From Paludibacter sp. (GTDB taxonomy: Bacteria > Bacteroidota > Bacteroidia > Bacteroidales > Paludibacteraceae), in NCBI GenBank assembly GCA_028710895.1, contig JAQTTH010000023.1, positions 1-64,000 of the forward strand: a stretch of 64,000 bases of DNA, read 5' to 3'. The notes below the pieces were generated by a model, which worked only from the letters and a program-made list of their open reading frames with translations, made no database searches and was not told the origin of the DNA. The position numbers and the translations under genes are program-made. This document shows, in pieces, positions 14,613 to 22,552 of the stretch (its first letter is position 1; every line of letters begins with the position of its first letter).

Positions 14613-16944
14613 CTTTGTATTTTTCAACTGTTAGTCGTGCCATCAAATAACTCACTGTTGACTCAGCACCCTGATTCAGATTGACGTGTGTTTCTTCCAT
14701 ACCATCGTAACAACCACCGGTACATGGATTGTACACAATTTGTTGCAATCTGTTATTCCCCAAAAACCAGTTGAAGGCAATATGGAGTTTTTGCAGATAA
14801 TCATCGTCGTGGAATACATCGTAGAATATTCCCAGAGTCATAATGGTATATGCCACATCAATTGGTTGTTCTCCAAAATGGCCGTGTTCCTGACCTTTTT
14901 GAAACCATTTCCGGTTAGAGATAACCTCAATTCCATTGGCATTGAATGTGTGAGAAAGCAGAAAAGCTAGCGATATTTTGGCAATGTCCTTATACGTTGA
15001 GTCGTCGGTCATAAGCCAGGCATATAACATAGCTTCGGGCAAAATGCTGTTGGCATAAGTCAGATATCCTTCGAACCATTCCCAATTCTGACCCGATTCA
15101 TGTTTGTACATTTGCAACATGCGGTTGGCAAAAATTTTTACAAGCGTAATATTCCCTGGTAATTTAGCTACCTTGTGATAATAGAATATTCCTTTGATGG
15201 CAAATGCCATGGCCCGGGTCGATTTCACTTCACTTATCAGGATAAATGCCCGTTGAAGTGTAACTTCAGCTTCCAATGACAGTTCTTTTGGTAATTTATT
15301 TTTCTGCGACAACATGTAGCCCAATGCCCAAACTGCACGTCCATTCGAATCGTCCAGGTTTACTTCTTCGTTTTGACTCGTAAACTGTTTGTCTTTATCC
15401 ACATAGTTCAGAAAATTACCATCAGGTTGTTGACAGAAACGAATGAAATTAAGGTATTTCCGAATATCCGAAATGCATGATTTGTCACCGGTAGTATTCA
15501 GATACATACAGGTTGCGACAAGCGCCCGTGCATTATCGTCGAGCGTATAACCCGATTTTATATCAGGTTGATTGATTCTCGAAAACTGAATCATACCCAT
15601 TTCGGTGGTCATTGCTTTTACATGACTCAGATTAATCACAGGCAAATTAAAGTGTATCTTAATCTTTTCTGGAGCCATTTTCTGAATAAGCATGGCATGA
15701 GCCACAGCGGAATTCTCCCAGGCAGTAGAAACTACCTTTTGAAGGGTATTTGAGATAATATTCTTTCGAAGATCAGGATCGTTCAGCAAACGAATAACCC
15801 CATCGGCCAGTTGGCCTGAATTGCGAAAATCAAAAATGATTCCGGTATCTTCAGTCAGCACTTCTTTGGCATGGGGTATGGGCGTTGAAATAATAGGACA
15901 ACCACAACTCATGGCATACATAAAGGTGCCGCTTACAGCCTGATTAGGATCGTTGGTTGTAAATACATATATATCCGTTAACTGCAGGTATTCAAGTAAA
16001 TCGGGCAAATCAAGGTATTTATTTATAAACTGAACATTGTTTTCCAACCCGAGTTCTTTTACTTTGAGCTCCAAACTGTCTCTGTATTGTTCTTTCTCAT
16101 TTTTCACCACCTCAGGATGTGTTTTCCCAATAATCAGAAACATCACATTGGGAATTTGTTTCACTATGGCTGGCAATGCATCGAGCGTTGTTTCTATGCT
16201 TTTGCCCGAACTAAGTAGCCCGAAAGTAGTAAGTACTTTCTTTCCGGTTAAACCATATTTATCTTTCAGAAATTTCTCACTCAAATGTTGTACAAGGTGT
16301 GTTCCGTGACGAATAATCGATATTTTTTGGCTAGCTACATTGTAATCGCTCATCAAAATATCGGCTGAGGTTTTAGTCATAACGATAATTGATTTACATG
16401 CCGAAGCAATGTTCCGTACCTGATTTTTCAGATGCTCGGTTGGATGTGGAAGTACGGTGTGGAAAACAATTACTACGGGTTTGGATAGTTCGTATAACAT
16501 CTGTAGAAAAGCTTGCTCCTGCTCACGGTAAAAACCAAATTCATGCTGAATCAATACAATCTCAATATGTTGATCATTATTGATTTTCTCAGCCAATGTC
16601 ATAAAAGTTGAGATGTGGCTTGTATCAAGCGTATATTTTACTTCATCAGGATAATTAAAATCCGATTTACCACTTTCAAGAGCACACACTTTGATATTAA
16701 AAGAGTTGCTAAACTTATTATTCAATGCCTTTATCAAATCCTGAGAATAGGTTGCTATGCCACATTCGCGTGGGGGATAAGATGAAATTACAAGTATCTC
16801 AGCCAGATTTGAATGTTGTTTTTCTATTTCGTGAAGCCTGGCTCTTCCGGAAGCTATTTGTGGAAATGCCGTTGTATCGTAATGATAAATGGCTTCGGAA
16901 CTAATGATCTTGTCACTTTTAGAGGAATCTGTTTCATTTTTCAT
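14602..16944 (-). CDS. Two-domain GT4 glycosyltransferase with C-terminal helical barrel
   Basis: A 780-aa protein. Residues about 50-400 are a GT4 glycosyltransferase (SSYPPRECGIATYSQDLI, LIQHEFGFYR, TFGLLSSGKSIET, and a donor site near VSGTFMYAMSCGCPIISTP). Residues about 420-775 form a second all-helical domain with GYTLDDNARALVA, DDSNGRAVWALGYM, NWEWFEGYLTYANS and GCYDGMEETHVN, resembling (alpha/alpha)6 glycan-binding or epimerase/glycosidase barrels. The fusion of a transferase with a barrel domain is typical of this cluster type in several phyla. The gene overlaps GH130 by 11 nt and PIG-L by 11 nt. Confidence 0.85.
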   Translation of the reverse strand: MKNETDSSKSDKIISSEAIYHYDTTAFPQIASGRARLHEIEKQHSNLAEILVISSYPPRECGIATYSQDLIKALNNKFSNSFNIKVCALESGKSDFNYPDEVKYTLDTSHISTFMTLAEKINNDQHIEIVLIQHEFGFYREQEQAFLQMLYELSKPVVIVFHTVLPHPTEHLKNQVRNIASACKSIIVMTKTSADILMSDYNVASQKISIIRHGTHLVQHLSEKFLKDKYGLTGKKVLTTFGLLSSGKSIETTLDALPAIVKQIPNVMFLIIGKTHPEVVKNEKEQYRDSLELKVKELGLENNVQFINKYLDLPDLLEYLQLTDIYVFTTNDPNQAVSGTFMYAMSCGCPIISTPIPHAKEVLTEDTGIIFDFRNSGQLADGVIRLLNDPDLRKNIISNTLQKVVSTAWENSAVAHAMLIQKMAPEKIKIHFNLPVINLSHVKAMTTEMGMIQFSRINQPDIKSGYTLDDNARALVATCMYLNTTGDKSCISDIRKYLNFIRFCQQPDGNFLNYVDKDKQFTSQNEEVNLDDSNGRAVWALGYMLSQKNKLPKELSLEAEVTLQRAFILISEVKSTRAMAFAIKGIFYYHKVAKLPGNITLVKIFANRMLQMYKHESGQNWEWFEGYLTYANSILPEAMLYAWLMTDDSTYKDIAKISLAFLLSHTFNANGIEVISNRKWFQKGQEHGHFGEQPIDVAYTIMTLGIFYDVFHDDDYLQKLHIAFNWFLGNNRLQQIVYNPCTGGCYDGMEETHVNLNQGAESTVSYLMARLTVEKYKDEQ

Positions 16945-17983
16945 GATCAGTTGTTTTTACATAAGTTAATAGTTCGGTTAGCAATGCCGGTAAACTCAAC
17001 GAGGCAGTTGCAATAAGAGAATCGGCAGCACCATAATAGATAAATAAGGTATCGCCAAACAAAGCAGTACCTGTAGGAAAAACCACATTGTTTACTTCAC
17101 CAATCAGTTCCCAATCATATTCGGGAAAAAACAAGGGATAAGGTAATCGAGCCAGTTCTTTTGACGGATCGTTCAAGTCGAGTAATGCTGCACAGGCGGA
17201 ATAAACCAATCCTTTTTCGGTTTGCTCTACACCATGATAAATAAGCACCCAACCTACTTCTGTTTCAATAGGTGGACAACCGCTACCGATGTAACACGAT
17301 TCGTGGGGGAAAATAGGATCTAGAACAATATTGTGTTGTAGATTTTGAAAATACTCTTTCCAGAATTCTTTGGTCAAATCGGCTATTGATTTTACCGACA
17401 CAATTTGAATTCCGGGACGAATACGATGTAGAAAAACCAGATTCCCATCAATCCTGCGAGGGAAGAAGACACAGTTCTTGTCCCACAACATCATCTTTTT
17501 GTCCGGATCCGATTCCTGGTAGTAAAATTTATGATTGTGGTAATAGTTTTCATTTACATTGCCATTTGTTTCGGCCAGAAATACGAATTTAGAGTACGTA
17601 ATTGGCGGAACAATAAGCCCATGCTTTTTAAAATGAATTAAATCTTTTGATGTGGCCAGAGCACCTCGTGCATTAATTCCGTCATAACCTGTATAAGTGA
17701 GATAATATAAATCATCGATCTTTACAATACGGGCATCCTCTACTCCCTGTGATTCGTAATCGAATTCAGGAACAATCATCGGTTTATCCCAACGCTCAAC
17801 AATAGTTAAGGGACCATCCAGTCGGCAATACCCAATTGTAGATTGATTCCCCAACTGCACGGAACGATAAAAAATATGAACACTATCGCCAACACGAATA
17901 ACAGCCGGGTTTAATACACCTTCTTTTTCAAATTCTAAATCGGTACCAGTGAATAATACGCCTTCTTTTTTTACTTCTATCAT
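16934..17983 (-). CDS. Glycoside hydrolase family 130 protein
   Basis: A 349-aa five-bladed beta-propeller enzyme of GH130: beta-mannoside phosphorylases and beta-1,2-mannosidases. The catalytic Asp is probably Asp83 in SQGVEDARI (EDPR in most members, EDAR here); phosphate- and sugar-binding blades follow in GSGCPPIETEVGWVLIYHG and VVFPTGTALFGDTLFIYYGAAD. There is no signal peptide, so it is cytoplasmic, arguing for phosphorolysis or synthesis of an intracellular mannoside rather than external digestion. Members of this type are often mislabelled as Cry7Aa pesticidal proteins. It starts 41 nt after the AI-2E transporter. Confidence 0.88.
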   Translation of the reverse strand: MIEVKKEGVLFTGTDLEFEKEGVLNPAVIRVGDSVHIFYRSVQLGNQSTIGYCRLDGPLTIVERWDKPMIVPEFDYESQGVEDARIVKIDDLYYLTYTGYDGINARGALATSKDLIHFKKHGLIVPPITYSKFVFLAETNGNVNENYYHNHKFYYQESDPDKKMMLWDKNCVFFPRRIDGNLVFLHRIRPGIQIVSVKSIADLTKEFWKEYFQNLQHNIVLDPIFPHESCYIGSGCPPIETEVGWVLIYHGVEQTEKGLVYSACAALLDLNDPSKELARLPYPLFFPEYDWELIGEVNNVVFPTGTALFGDTLFIYYGAADSLIATASLSLPALLTELLTYVKTTDHEK

Positions 17984-18024
17984 TGTGTTTTATTTTAATA
18001 TTTTAACTGTCTCTTTTCAATCAC

Positions 18025-19110
18025 CTACTTCTTACTTCTCAATTTTATCAATGGTGGCATAGTATCGCCCAATAGAAATCCCCAGGGCTTCATGGATTCG
18101 ACGTGATCAAAAATAACTTTAATAATTGCAAGGAGCGGAATGGAAAGAAACATGCCAGGAACTCCCCATAAGGCATTTCCGACAAGTACTACCAATATGG
18201 AGAAGAGTGCATTAATTTTCACTTTTGAAGCAACTATCTTTGGTACAATGAAATCATTATCAATTATCTGAATAAAAGTATGAACACCAAAAACATATAA
18301 TGCAAACCAGGCCGACGATTTTGTAACCAAAGCAACCATCATAAATAATCCAACAGCTATAATTCCACCAATATAAGGAATAAGGTTGAGCACTGCTCCA
18401 AGTACTCCAAGGATAATAGCATATTCAATTCCGAGCAACAAAAGCCCCAGTGCATTGAGTGACCCAACAATAACAGCCTCAATGATTAACCCAACTAGAT
18501 AGCGCTGAATAACAGATTTAGTTTGGGTTACAATGGAGTTGACTTGATTTAGATGAGACTCATCAAAAAGTCGGTGAATAAATTCTATTAAAAGTGGTTG
18601 ATAAAAAAGAATTACAAAGATGTAGACCGGCACAAGCACCAGTGCTGCTAACATGCTCCCAACACTCACTAGCGTTTTCCCAATTAAAGTCCCGTCGATA
18701 GTGATAAGTTCGTGTTGTGTTCTGGTTATCCAGGCATGAATAATGGATTGTCGGATATCGAAATAGCGTGAAGCCGACTTAATGGTTTGATTGAGTAAAT
18801 CAGTAAATTTATCAACGAAAATAGGCCAGGAATCGCTGAAACTTAGTGCCTGACTGTAGATAAGAGCAATGAATCCTGCCATAATTAGAACAGTAAGAAG
18901 CATTGTAATGATGATAGCTACAACTCTGTTTATTTTTAGGCGAACAAAAAAATTGACAACAGGATGAAGCAATATGGCTATAATAAATGAGAAAACTAAT
19001 GGAATAATAATGCCCTGTGCTATATAGAGTATTGCTAACAGGGCAGAAAGACCAACAAAAAAAATGCCGGCCTTTGTGTAAAAGGGTAATATGGATTTAT
19101 TGAAATTCAC
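18025..19110 (-). CDS. AI-2E family transporter
   Basis: A 361-aa polytopic inner-membrane protein with about eight hydrophobic spans, of the AI-2E/PerM/TqsA family. Recognisable segments are IPLVFSFIIAILLHPVVNFF near residue 34, the long extramembrane loop about 80-150, and LIPYIGGIIAVGLFM with IDNDFIVPKIVASKVKINAL near the C-terminal half. Family members export varied small solutes or ions; autoinducer transport should not be assumed. Its ATG overlaps the stop of the 128-aa gene (ATGA). Being next to GH130 suggests shared control. Confidence 0.9.
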   Translation of the reverse strand: MNFNKSILPFYTKAGIFFVGLSALLAILYIAQGIIIPLVFSFIIAILLHPVVNFFVRLKINRVVAIIITMLLTVLIMAGFIALIYSQALSFSDSWPIFVDKFTDLLNQTIKSASRYFDIRQSIIHAWITRTQHELITIDGTLIGKTLVSVGSMLAALVLVPVYIFVILFYQPLLIEFIHRLFDESHLNQVNSIVTQTKSVIQRYLVGLIIEAVIVGSLNALGLLLLGIEYAIILGVLGAVLNLIPYIGGIIAVGLFMMVALVTKSSAWFALYVFGVHTFIQIIDNDFIVPKIVASKVKINALFSILVVLVGNALWGVPGMFLSIPLLAIIKVIFDHVESMKPWGFLLGDTMPPLIKLRSKK

Positions 19111-19493
19111 GGTTTTTCAGTTTTATGAAAGATTTTTTCAATGATCAGCTGACCGAAGTTTTTCAGAATTTCAGGATGTTGAGCCACCAGGTTTGTAACG
19201 CTAAATTGCAGTACAGAACCCATGACTTTTCTAAATACATTATGTGATGCCCCAACGGCAATTTTCTTTGATACATATCCGCTGACTAAACCCGTAATAG
19301 CTCCCAGCATATTCTCAATTAAGTACGGAGAAGATGTGATTTCGCTCAGGGTATTTTTAATCAGGCTAATTGGTTTCAGGCTTTCGAATGCAATAGATAA
19401 TTCGTCCTTCAACAGTTGGCCCTGAATGGCATGTTCGAATTGTTTAGCTTGTATGGCTAGTTTAAGTTCGGTGGCTGAGTTTATATTTTCCAT
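19107..19493 (-). CDS. Hypothetical protein between holin-X-like and AI-2E genes
   Basis: A 128-aa protein. The N-terminal half is helical and charged; residues about 58-85 are a glycine-rich, weakly hydrophobic segment (MLGAITGLVSGYVSKKIAVGA) that may touch the membrane; the C-terminus is amphipathic. It is flanked by a two-span membrane protein (36-nt gap) and, through a stop/start overlap, by the transporter. This arrangement resembles small envelope-stress clusters in Bacteroidetes. The function is unknown. Confidence 0.6.
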   Translation of the reverse strand: MENINSATELKLAIQAKQFEHAIQGQLLKDELSIAFESLKPISLIKNTLSEITSSPYLIENMLGAITGLVSGYVSKKIAVGASHNVFRKVMGSVLQFSVTNLVAQHPEILKNFGQLIIEKIFHKTEKP

Positions 19494-19529
19494 ATCGTTT
19501 TTTTATTATCTCATAAACTAATTATCAAA

Positions 19530-19871
19530 TCAACTAAGCATTTTTCGGATTAAATAATCGTAGAATACTCTTTTCATCCATTTACGCATAAAGAAATGAA
19601 GTATAAAAGCTACAAATCCATAGAAAGTAGCAACAGCAAAGAAACCATAGTAGATGTGCCCAAGCATATCGCCAACCCAAAACGCGATACCCAGATTTAC
19701 GAATAGCATAAAACAGGCAACAATAACTTTTACAATGGTATGAGCCATTAAAGCAGAAACTACATCCGAAGTTTTATCAACCACGTTCAGTTTTACTAAT
19801 TCATAGCTTGTTTTGCTATATTCGGCAATTCTTTCGAACAACGATTCAATTAAATTTATATTCTCTTCCAT
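19530..19871 (-). CDS. Phage holin-X/YqjE-like membrane protein (DUF1469)
   Basis: A 113-aa protein with a helical N-terminal region (NLIESLFERIAEYSKTSYEL) and two adjacent membrane spans around residues 45-95, ending in a basic tail. This is the layout of the holin-X/DUF1469 family, which in proteobacteria (YqjE) lies beside YqjD/ElaB membrane proteins. There is no phage context, so it is a host envelope protein. It heads the long series leading to the AI-2E and glycan genes. Confidence 0.75.
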   Translation of the reverse strand: MEENINLIESLFERIAEYSKTSYELVKLNVVDKTSDVVSALMAHTIVKVIVACFMLFVNLGIAFWVGDMLGHIYYGFFAVATFYGFVAFILHFFMRKWMKRVFYDYLIRKMLS

Positions 19872-20008
19872 AGTTTTTATTCGTATAGGTTTTAAATACC
19901 TGATTTAGTTGTTGAAAAACAGTAAGTCTGCTCCGAAAATAATAAGGCAAGATAATTCAGTTGAAAATTTCTTTCCGGAGCAGACTCAATACAGTTTTAT
20001 TGTATAAA

Positions 20009-20290
20009 CTATTTAACCTTAGAAGCTTTCACTTCTTTTTCTACTGCTTCGGCGCTGTTCATTGCTTCTTCGGCAAAGTCAACTACTTCTTCTTTTACCT
20101 TATCAAATTTGTCGGTAATGCTGTCGATAAATTCATTGAAACTGTGTTTCAAATCGTCGACTTGTCTTTCACCTTTTCGTAAAATTGATCTACGGGTTAC
20201 CGCTCCCCTTGCAGGCGCAAATAAAACGCCTAATAATGCGCCTGTAGCTGCTCCAGCTACTACGCCTAATACCACTTTTGTTTTACTCAT
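20009..20290 (-). CDS. YtxH domain protein
   Basis: A 93-aa protein with a YtxH-type N-terminus: a glycine/alanine-rich membrane segment KVVLGVVAGAATGALLGVLF followed by APARGAVTRR, then a charged coiled-coil region (DLKHSFNEFIDSITDKFDKV). Such proteins are small, abundant, membrane-anchored and stress-induced. The start at 20290 (MSKTKVV) fits the family; a frame from 20326 would add 12 residues and lies close to the promoter box. It is probably transcribed alone, 137 nt ahead of the holin-X-like gene. Confidence 0.82.
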   Translation of the reverse strand: MSKTKVVLGVVAGAATGALLGVLFAPARGAVTRRSILRKGERQVDDLKHSFNEFIDSITDKFDKVKEEVVDFAEEAMNSAEAVEKEVKASKVK

Positions 20291-20331
20291 AATCTTGTTT
20301 TTTAATTTGGATGTATATTCATTCAATAATA

Positions 20332-20339
20332 CAAATGTA
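20332..20339 (-). promoter_or_regulatory. -7 promoter box for YtxH gene
   Basis: On the - strand this reads TACATTTG (TAnnTTTG), 41 nt before the preferred ATG at 20290. No good -33 element is seen. Confidence 0.4.
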
Positions 20340-20393
20340 AGGTGAACCTCGTAGGTAAAAGTTACAGTATTCTGTGAATAAGTTATATAATTC

Positions 20394-20804
20394 TTACTTT
20401 AACTCAGCATGGAATTGAATACGTGAAATTTCTATGCCTGTGGGATATGACACATCAGCCTGATCTTCGGCTGTAATAAAAATTCCGGTAAATGCGAATG
20501 GAGCTAATGTTTCTATTTCTGCCGTTTTTGCATTTTTATTTTTCAACTGACCAATGTTTCTAACTCCATCATTTTCTGATACAATCCATACTATATACAC
20601 GTTTTTCGATGGACTCAACCTTTCAACAGCAGCTAAATTGGTTGCAGTAATTTTAATTTTGGTGTTTCCGTTTTGATCTTTTTGTTTTGAAAGTATAATA
20701 TCGGCGGCAGGAGTCACCGTAGAAACAGGAAACCTGGTTACAGTGGCACACGATGACAATAAAATGACAAGTATTAGTAATATTTTTGTGTTTAGATTTT
20801 TCAT
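20394..20804 (-). CDS. Lipoprotein, hypothetical
   Basis: A 136-aa predicted lipoprotein with leader KILLILVILLSSC and the modified Cys at about residue 19. The mature part is a beta-rich domain (KIKITATNLAAVERL, NVYIVWIVSENDG, GIFITAEDQADVS) resembling an anti-sigma/immunoglobulin-like fold seen in Bacteroidetes stress-associated lipoproteins. No catalytic motif. It sits between the YtxH gene and the 40-aa gene, behind a hairpin. Confidence 0.65.
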   Translation of the reverse strand: MKNLNTKILLILVILLSSCATVTRFPVSTVTPAADIILSKQKDQNGNTKIKITATNLAAVERLSPSKNVYIVWIVSENDGVRNIGQLKNKNAKTAEIETLAPFAFTGIFITAEDQADVSYPTGIEISRIQFHAELK

Positions 20805-20892
20805 TTTGTAATGTATTTGTAAATTTTGTTCCTACTGTTATGGCGTTCGGATTATTCCCCTTTTTTTATGTATGGTCATTTGTTGAAATAAA

Positions 20893-20930
20893 CTACCCTT
20901 TCTCTTGCCGATAGACATAAGAAAGGGTAG
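20893..20930 (-). terminator. 11-bp hairpin
   Basis: CTACCCTTTCT (20893-20903) pairs exactly with AGAAAGGGTAG (20920-20930). On the - strand it is followed by a T-rich stretch (TTTATTTC). It probably ends the 40-aa gene transcript. Confidence 0.55.
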
Positions 20931-20964
20931 CTAAATGAGAATCGTAAGACTATCCAATCCTGAA

Positions 20965-21087
20965 TTAAATTGTAGTTACTGTATTTTTATTTATGCGCTT
21001 CATTGCTTTCTCAGTACGCTTTTCTTTTAAGTTTTTCAAAGGCACTTTTTTATCGGATTTCTCCTTGGCCTCTTTTTCTTTTGACAT
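20965..21087 (-). CDS. Small lysine-rich protein
   Basis: A 40-aa very basic protein, MSKEKEAKEKSDKKVPLK then NLKEKRTEKAMKRINK. Short Lys/Glu-rich proteins of this kind recur in Bacteroidetes near stress genes, but no function is known. Supporting points are the start 12 nt after the outer-membrane protein stop and a hairpin terminator right behind it. At this length a spurious frame cannot be excluded. Confidence 0.5.
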   Translation of the reverse strand: MSKEKEAKEKSDKKVPLKNLKEKRTEKAMKRINKNTVTTI

Positions 21088-21099
21088 ACTACAATTTAT

Positions 21100-21639
21100 T
21101 TAGTGAATAGCAATACCCACGGTCGAAACTCCGGTTGACAAATCAAGGAAAGCTCCGATATGGTTTGTAAAATGGTATTCAGTTCCCAAATGGAAATCAC
21201 CATATAATGGATCTACCGAATGATAATACGTTCTGTCTCCGTTATAATTTGCATCCCAGGTTGTGCTAACTAACGCAACACCTAACGAACCGGCTACATA
21301 AAAATCCCAATGTGGACCCGCATGTAATAGTTGGTCTAAATAAAGCGTTCCTTTTACTCCAATTGGAGTCACTGTTTCTCTGTAGTTTCCATCAGTATAT
21401 GAATACAGGGTAATAAATGGGGCCAATGTAAAGTTCCTTACAACTCCAAATTCGTAATTGACGTTCAATACAGGTAATGTATGTCCGATATATCCGTAAT
21501 ATCCTGAATACCCACCAATTCCCAATCCTAAATTCAATGCTCCACCATATCTTTCATCTGACTGAAAATGTCTTTGAGCTGATAAATTTGCACCTAAACT
21601 AAGTAGGAACAATGCTGCAATAAATGTTACTTTCTTCAT
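21100..21639 (-). CDS. Outer-membrane beta-barrel protein
   Basis: A 179-aa protein with a signal peptide (MKKVTFIAALFLLSLGANLSAQ) and alternating aromatic/hydrophobic strands (VLNVNYEFGVV, FTLAPFITLYSY, WDFYVAGSLGVALV, GDFHLGTEYHFTNHIGAFLDLS), typical of a small eight-strand outer-membrane barrel. The last strand ends VGIAIH rather than with a classical aromatic residue. No ligand can be inferred. The 40-aa gene follows by 12 nt. Confidence 0.75.
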   Translation of the reverse strand: MKKVTFIAALFLLSLGANLSAQRHFQSDERYGGALNLGLGIGGYSGYYGYIGHTLPVLNVNYEFGVVRNFTLAPFITLYSYTDGNYRETVTPIGVKGTLYLDQLLHAGPHWDFYVAGSLGVALVSTTWDANYNGDRTYYHSVDPLYGDFHLGTEYHFTNHIGAFLDLSTGVSTVGIAIH

Positions 21640-21689
21640 TTTGTTTATTTTATTTGTTGTTTTGTGTAATGCTGATTATTATTTGATAT

Positions 21690-22277
21690 TTATTTTCGGT
21701 TTCCGTTACCCTTGCCATTTCCGTTATCGTGGTTATTATTTTTTTCATTGCCACGGTTTTCATTTTTATTGTTACCATGCCCGTTTCCGTTGTTATTTCC
21801 ATGTTCTTGATTCATGTTTCTAACCTGATTACGGTCATCTTTACGTTCAGCATTTCTGTAGGGTTGGTTACTTTGCTGTCTGCCCCTGTTATCATTGCGT
21901 TCACCGTAGTTTCGTTGTTCCGCGCCCCGATAGCCTTTTGCATATTTCATCCGATGTTGTCTGAAGTTAGAATAAGGTGAGTTTCCGTGATAATCATTCA
22001 TTACAACTTTATAACCATGATACAAATCGTAATTCCGATACCTTGATGGTAAATATGTTCTGTGTATCCATCTGTTTCCCGAAATATAAATAAACATAGA
22101 TGTTTGAACATCATAATAAGCTTCTACATCGGGTAGATAGTAATAACGTACGTCATTATAACCGGATGGGCCCCAGGCAGGTGGCGTTCCAATGTGCACA
22201 TTCACTGATAATTGACTATGCGCAGTACCGGCAAACATCAACATCATTCCAAATACTAGTAATTTAAATGTTTTCAT
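21690..22277 (-). CDS. Secreted protein with Asn/Gly-rich tail
   Basis: A 195-aa protein with a signal peptide (KLLVFGMMLMFAGTAHSQ). Residues about 30-85 form a compact Tyr/Trp-rich domain (PPAWGPSGYNDVRYYYLPDV, then MFIYISGNRWIHRTYLP) seen in several Bacteroidetes periplasmic proteins. The last 75 residues are low-complexity (Asn, Gly, Arg, Lys; NGNGHGNNKNENRGNEKNNN), probably disordered. The tail might bind polyanions or cell wall, which is inference. It lies 50 nt before the barrel gene. Confidence 0.7.
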   Translation of the reverse strand: MKTFKLLVFGMMLMFAGTAHSQLSVNVHIGTPPAWGPSGYNDVRYYYLPDVEAYYDVQTSMFIYISGNRWIHRTYLPSRYRNYDLYHGYKVVMNDYHGNSPYSNFRQHRMKYAKGYRGAEQRNYGERNDNRGRQQSNQPYRNAERKDDRNQVRNMNQEHGNNNGNGHGNNKNENRGNEKNNNHDNGNGKGNGNRK

Positions 22278-22485
22278 TTTTAGTTGTTTAAATATGTATT
22301 AATTTCTACTGTACAAAGGTGAGGCCTTTAAAACATGAATGTATTACACAATTAATGTTATATGTTACATCATTCACACTATATCTATAGATGCTTTAAA
22401 GTAGCATTCTAATTATTTTTTTTTGATTTTGAATTACACTTATGCTTTAGAAAAGAGGTGCATAGGGTGGAGTAGGAAAAAAAAA

Positions 22486-22512
22486 ATATAGCACTGATCA
22501 TCAGTGCTATAT
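22486..22512 (-). terminator. Intrinsic terminator of mnmE
   Basis: ATATAGCACTGA and TCAGTGCTATAT form a perfect 12-bp stem around a 3-nt loop, and on the - strand a run of about ten T residues follows. It sits 40 nt past the mnmE stop. The remaining gap to 22277 has nothing else I can identify apart from a near -7 box (CACCTTTG on the - strand, about 22314-22321). Confidence 0.85.
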
Positions 22513-22552
22513 TCGTTATCGTTATTTGCTGTTTTTAATTCTTAGTAGGAAC

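Noticed and set aside
16934-17983. Pesticidal Cry7Aa-type protein
   Set aside because: That name is a known misannotation; the sequence is a GH130 beta-propeller with the EDAR motif.
19530-19871. Prophage holin
   Set aside because: The holin-X-like gene has no phage genes nearby and sits among YtxH and transporter genes, as host DUF1469 proteins do.
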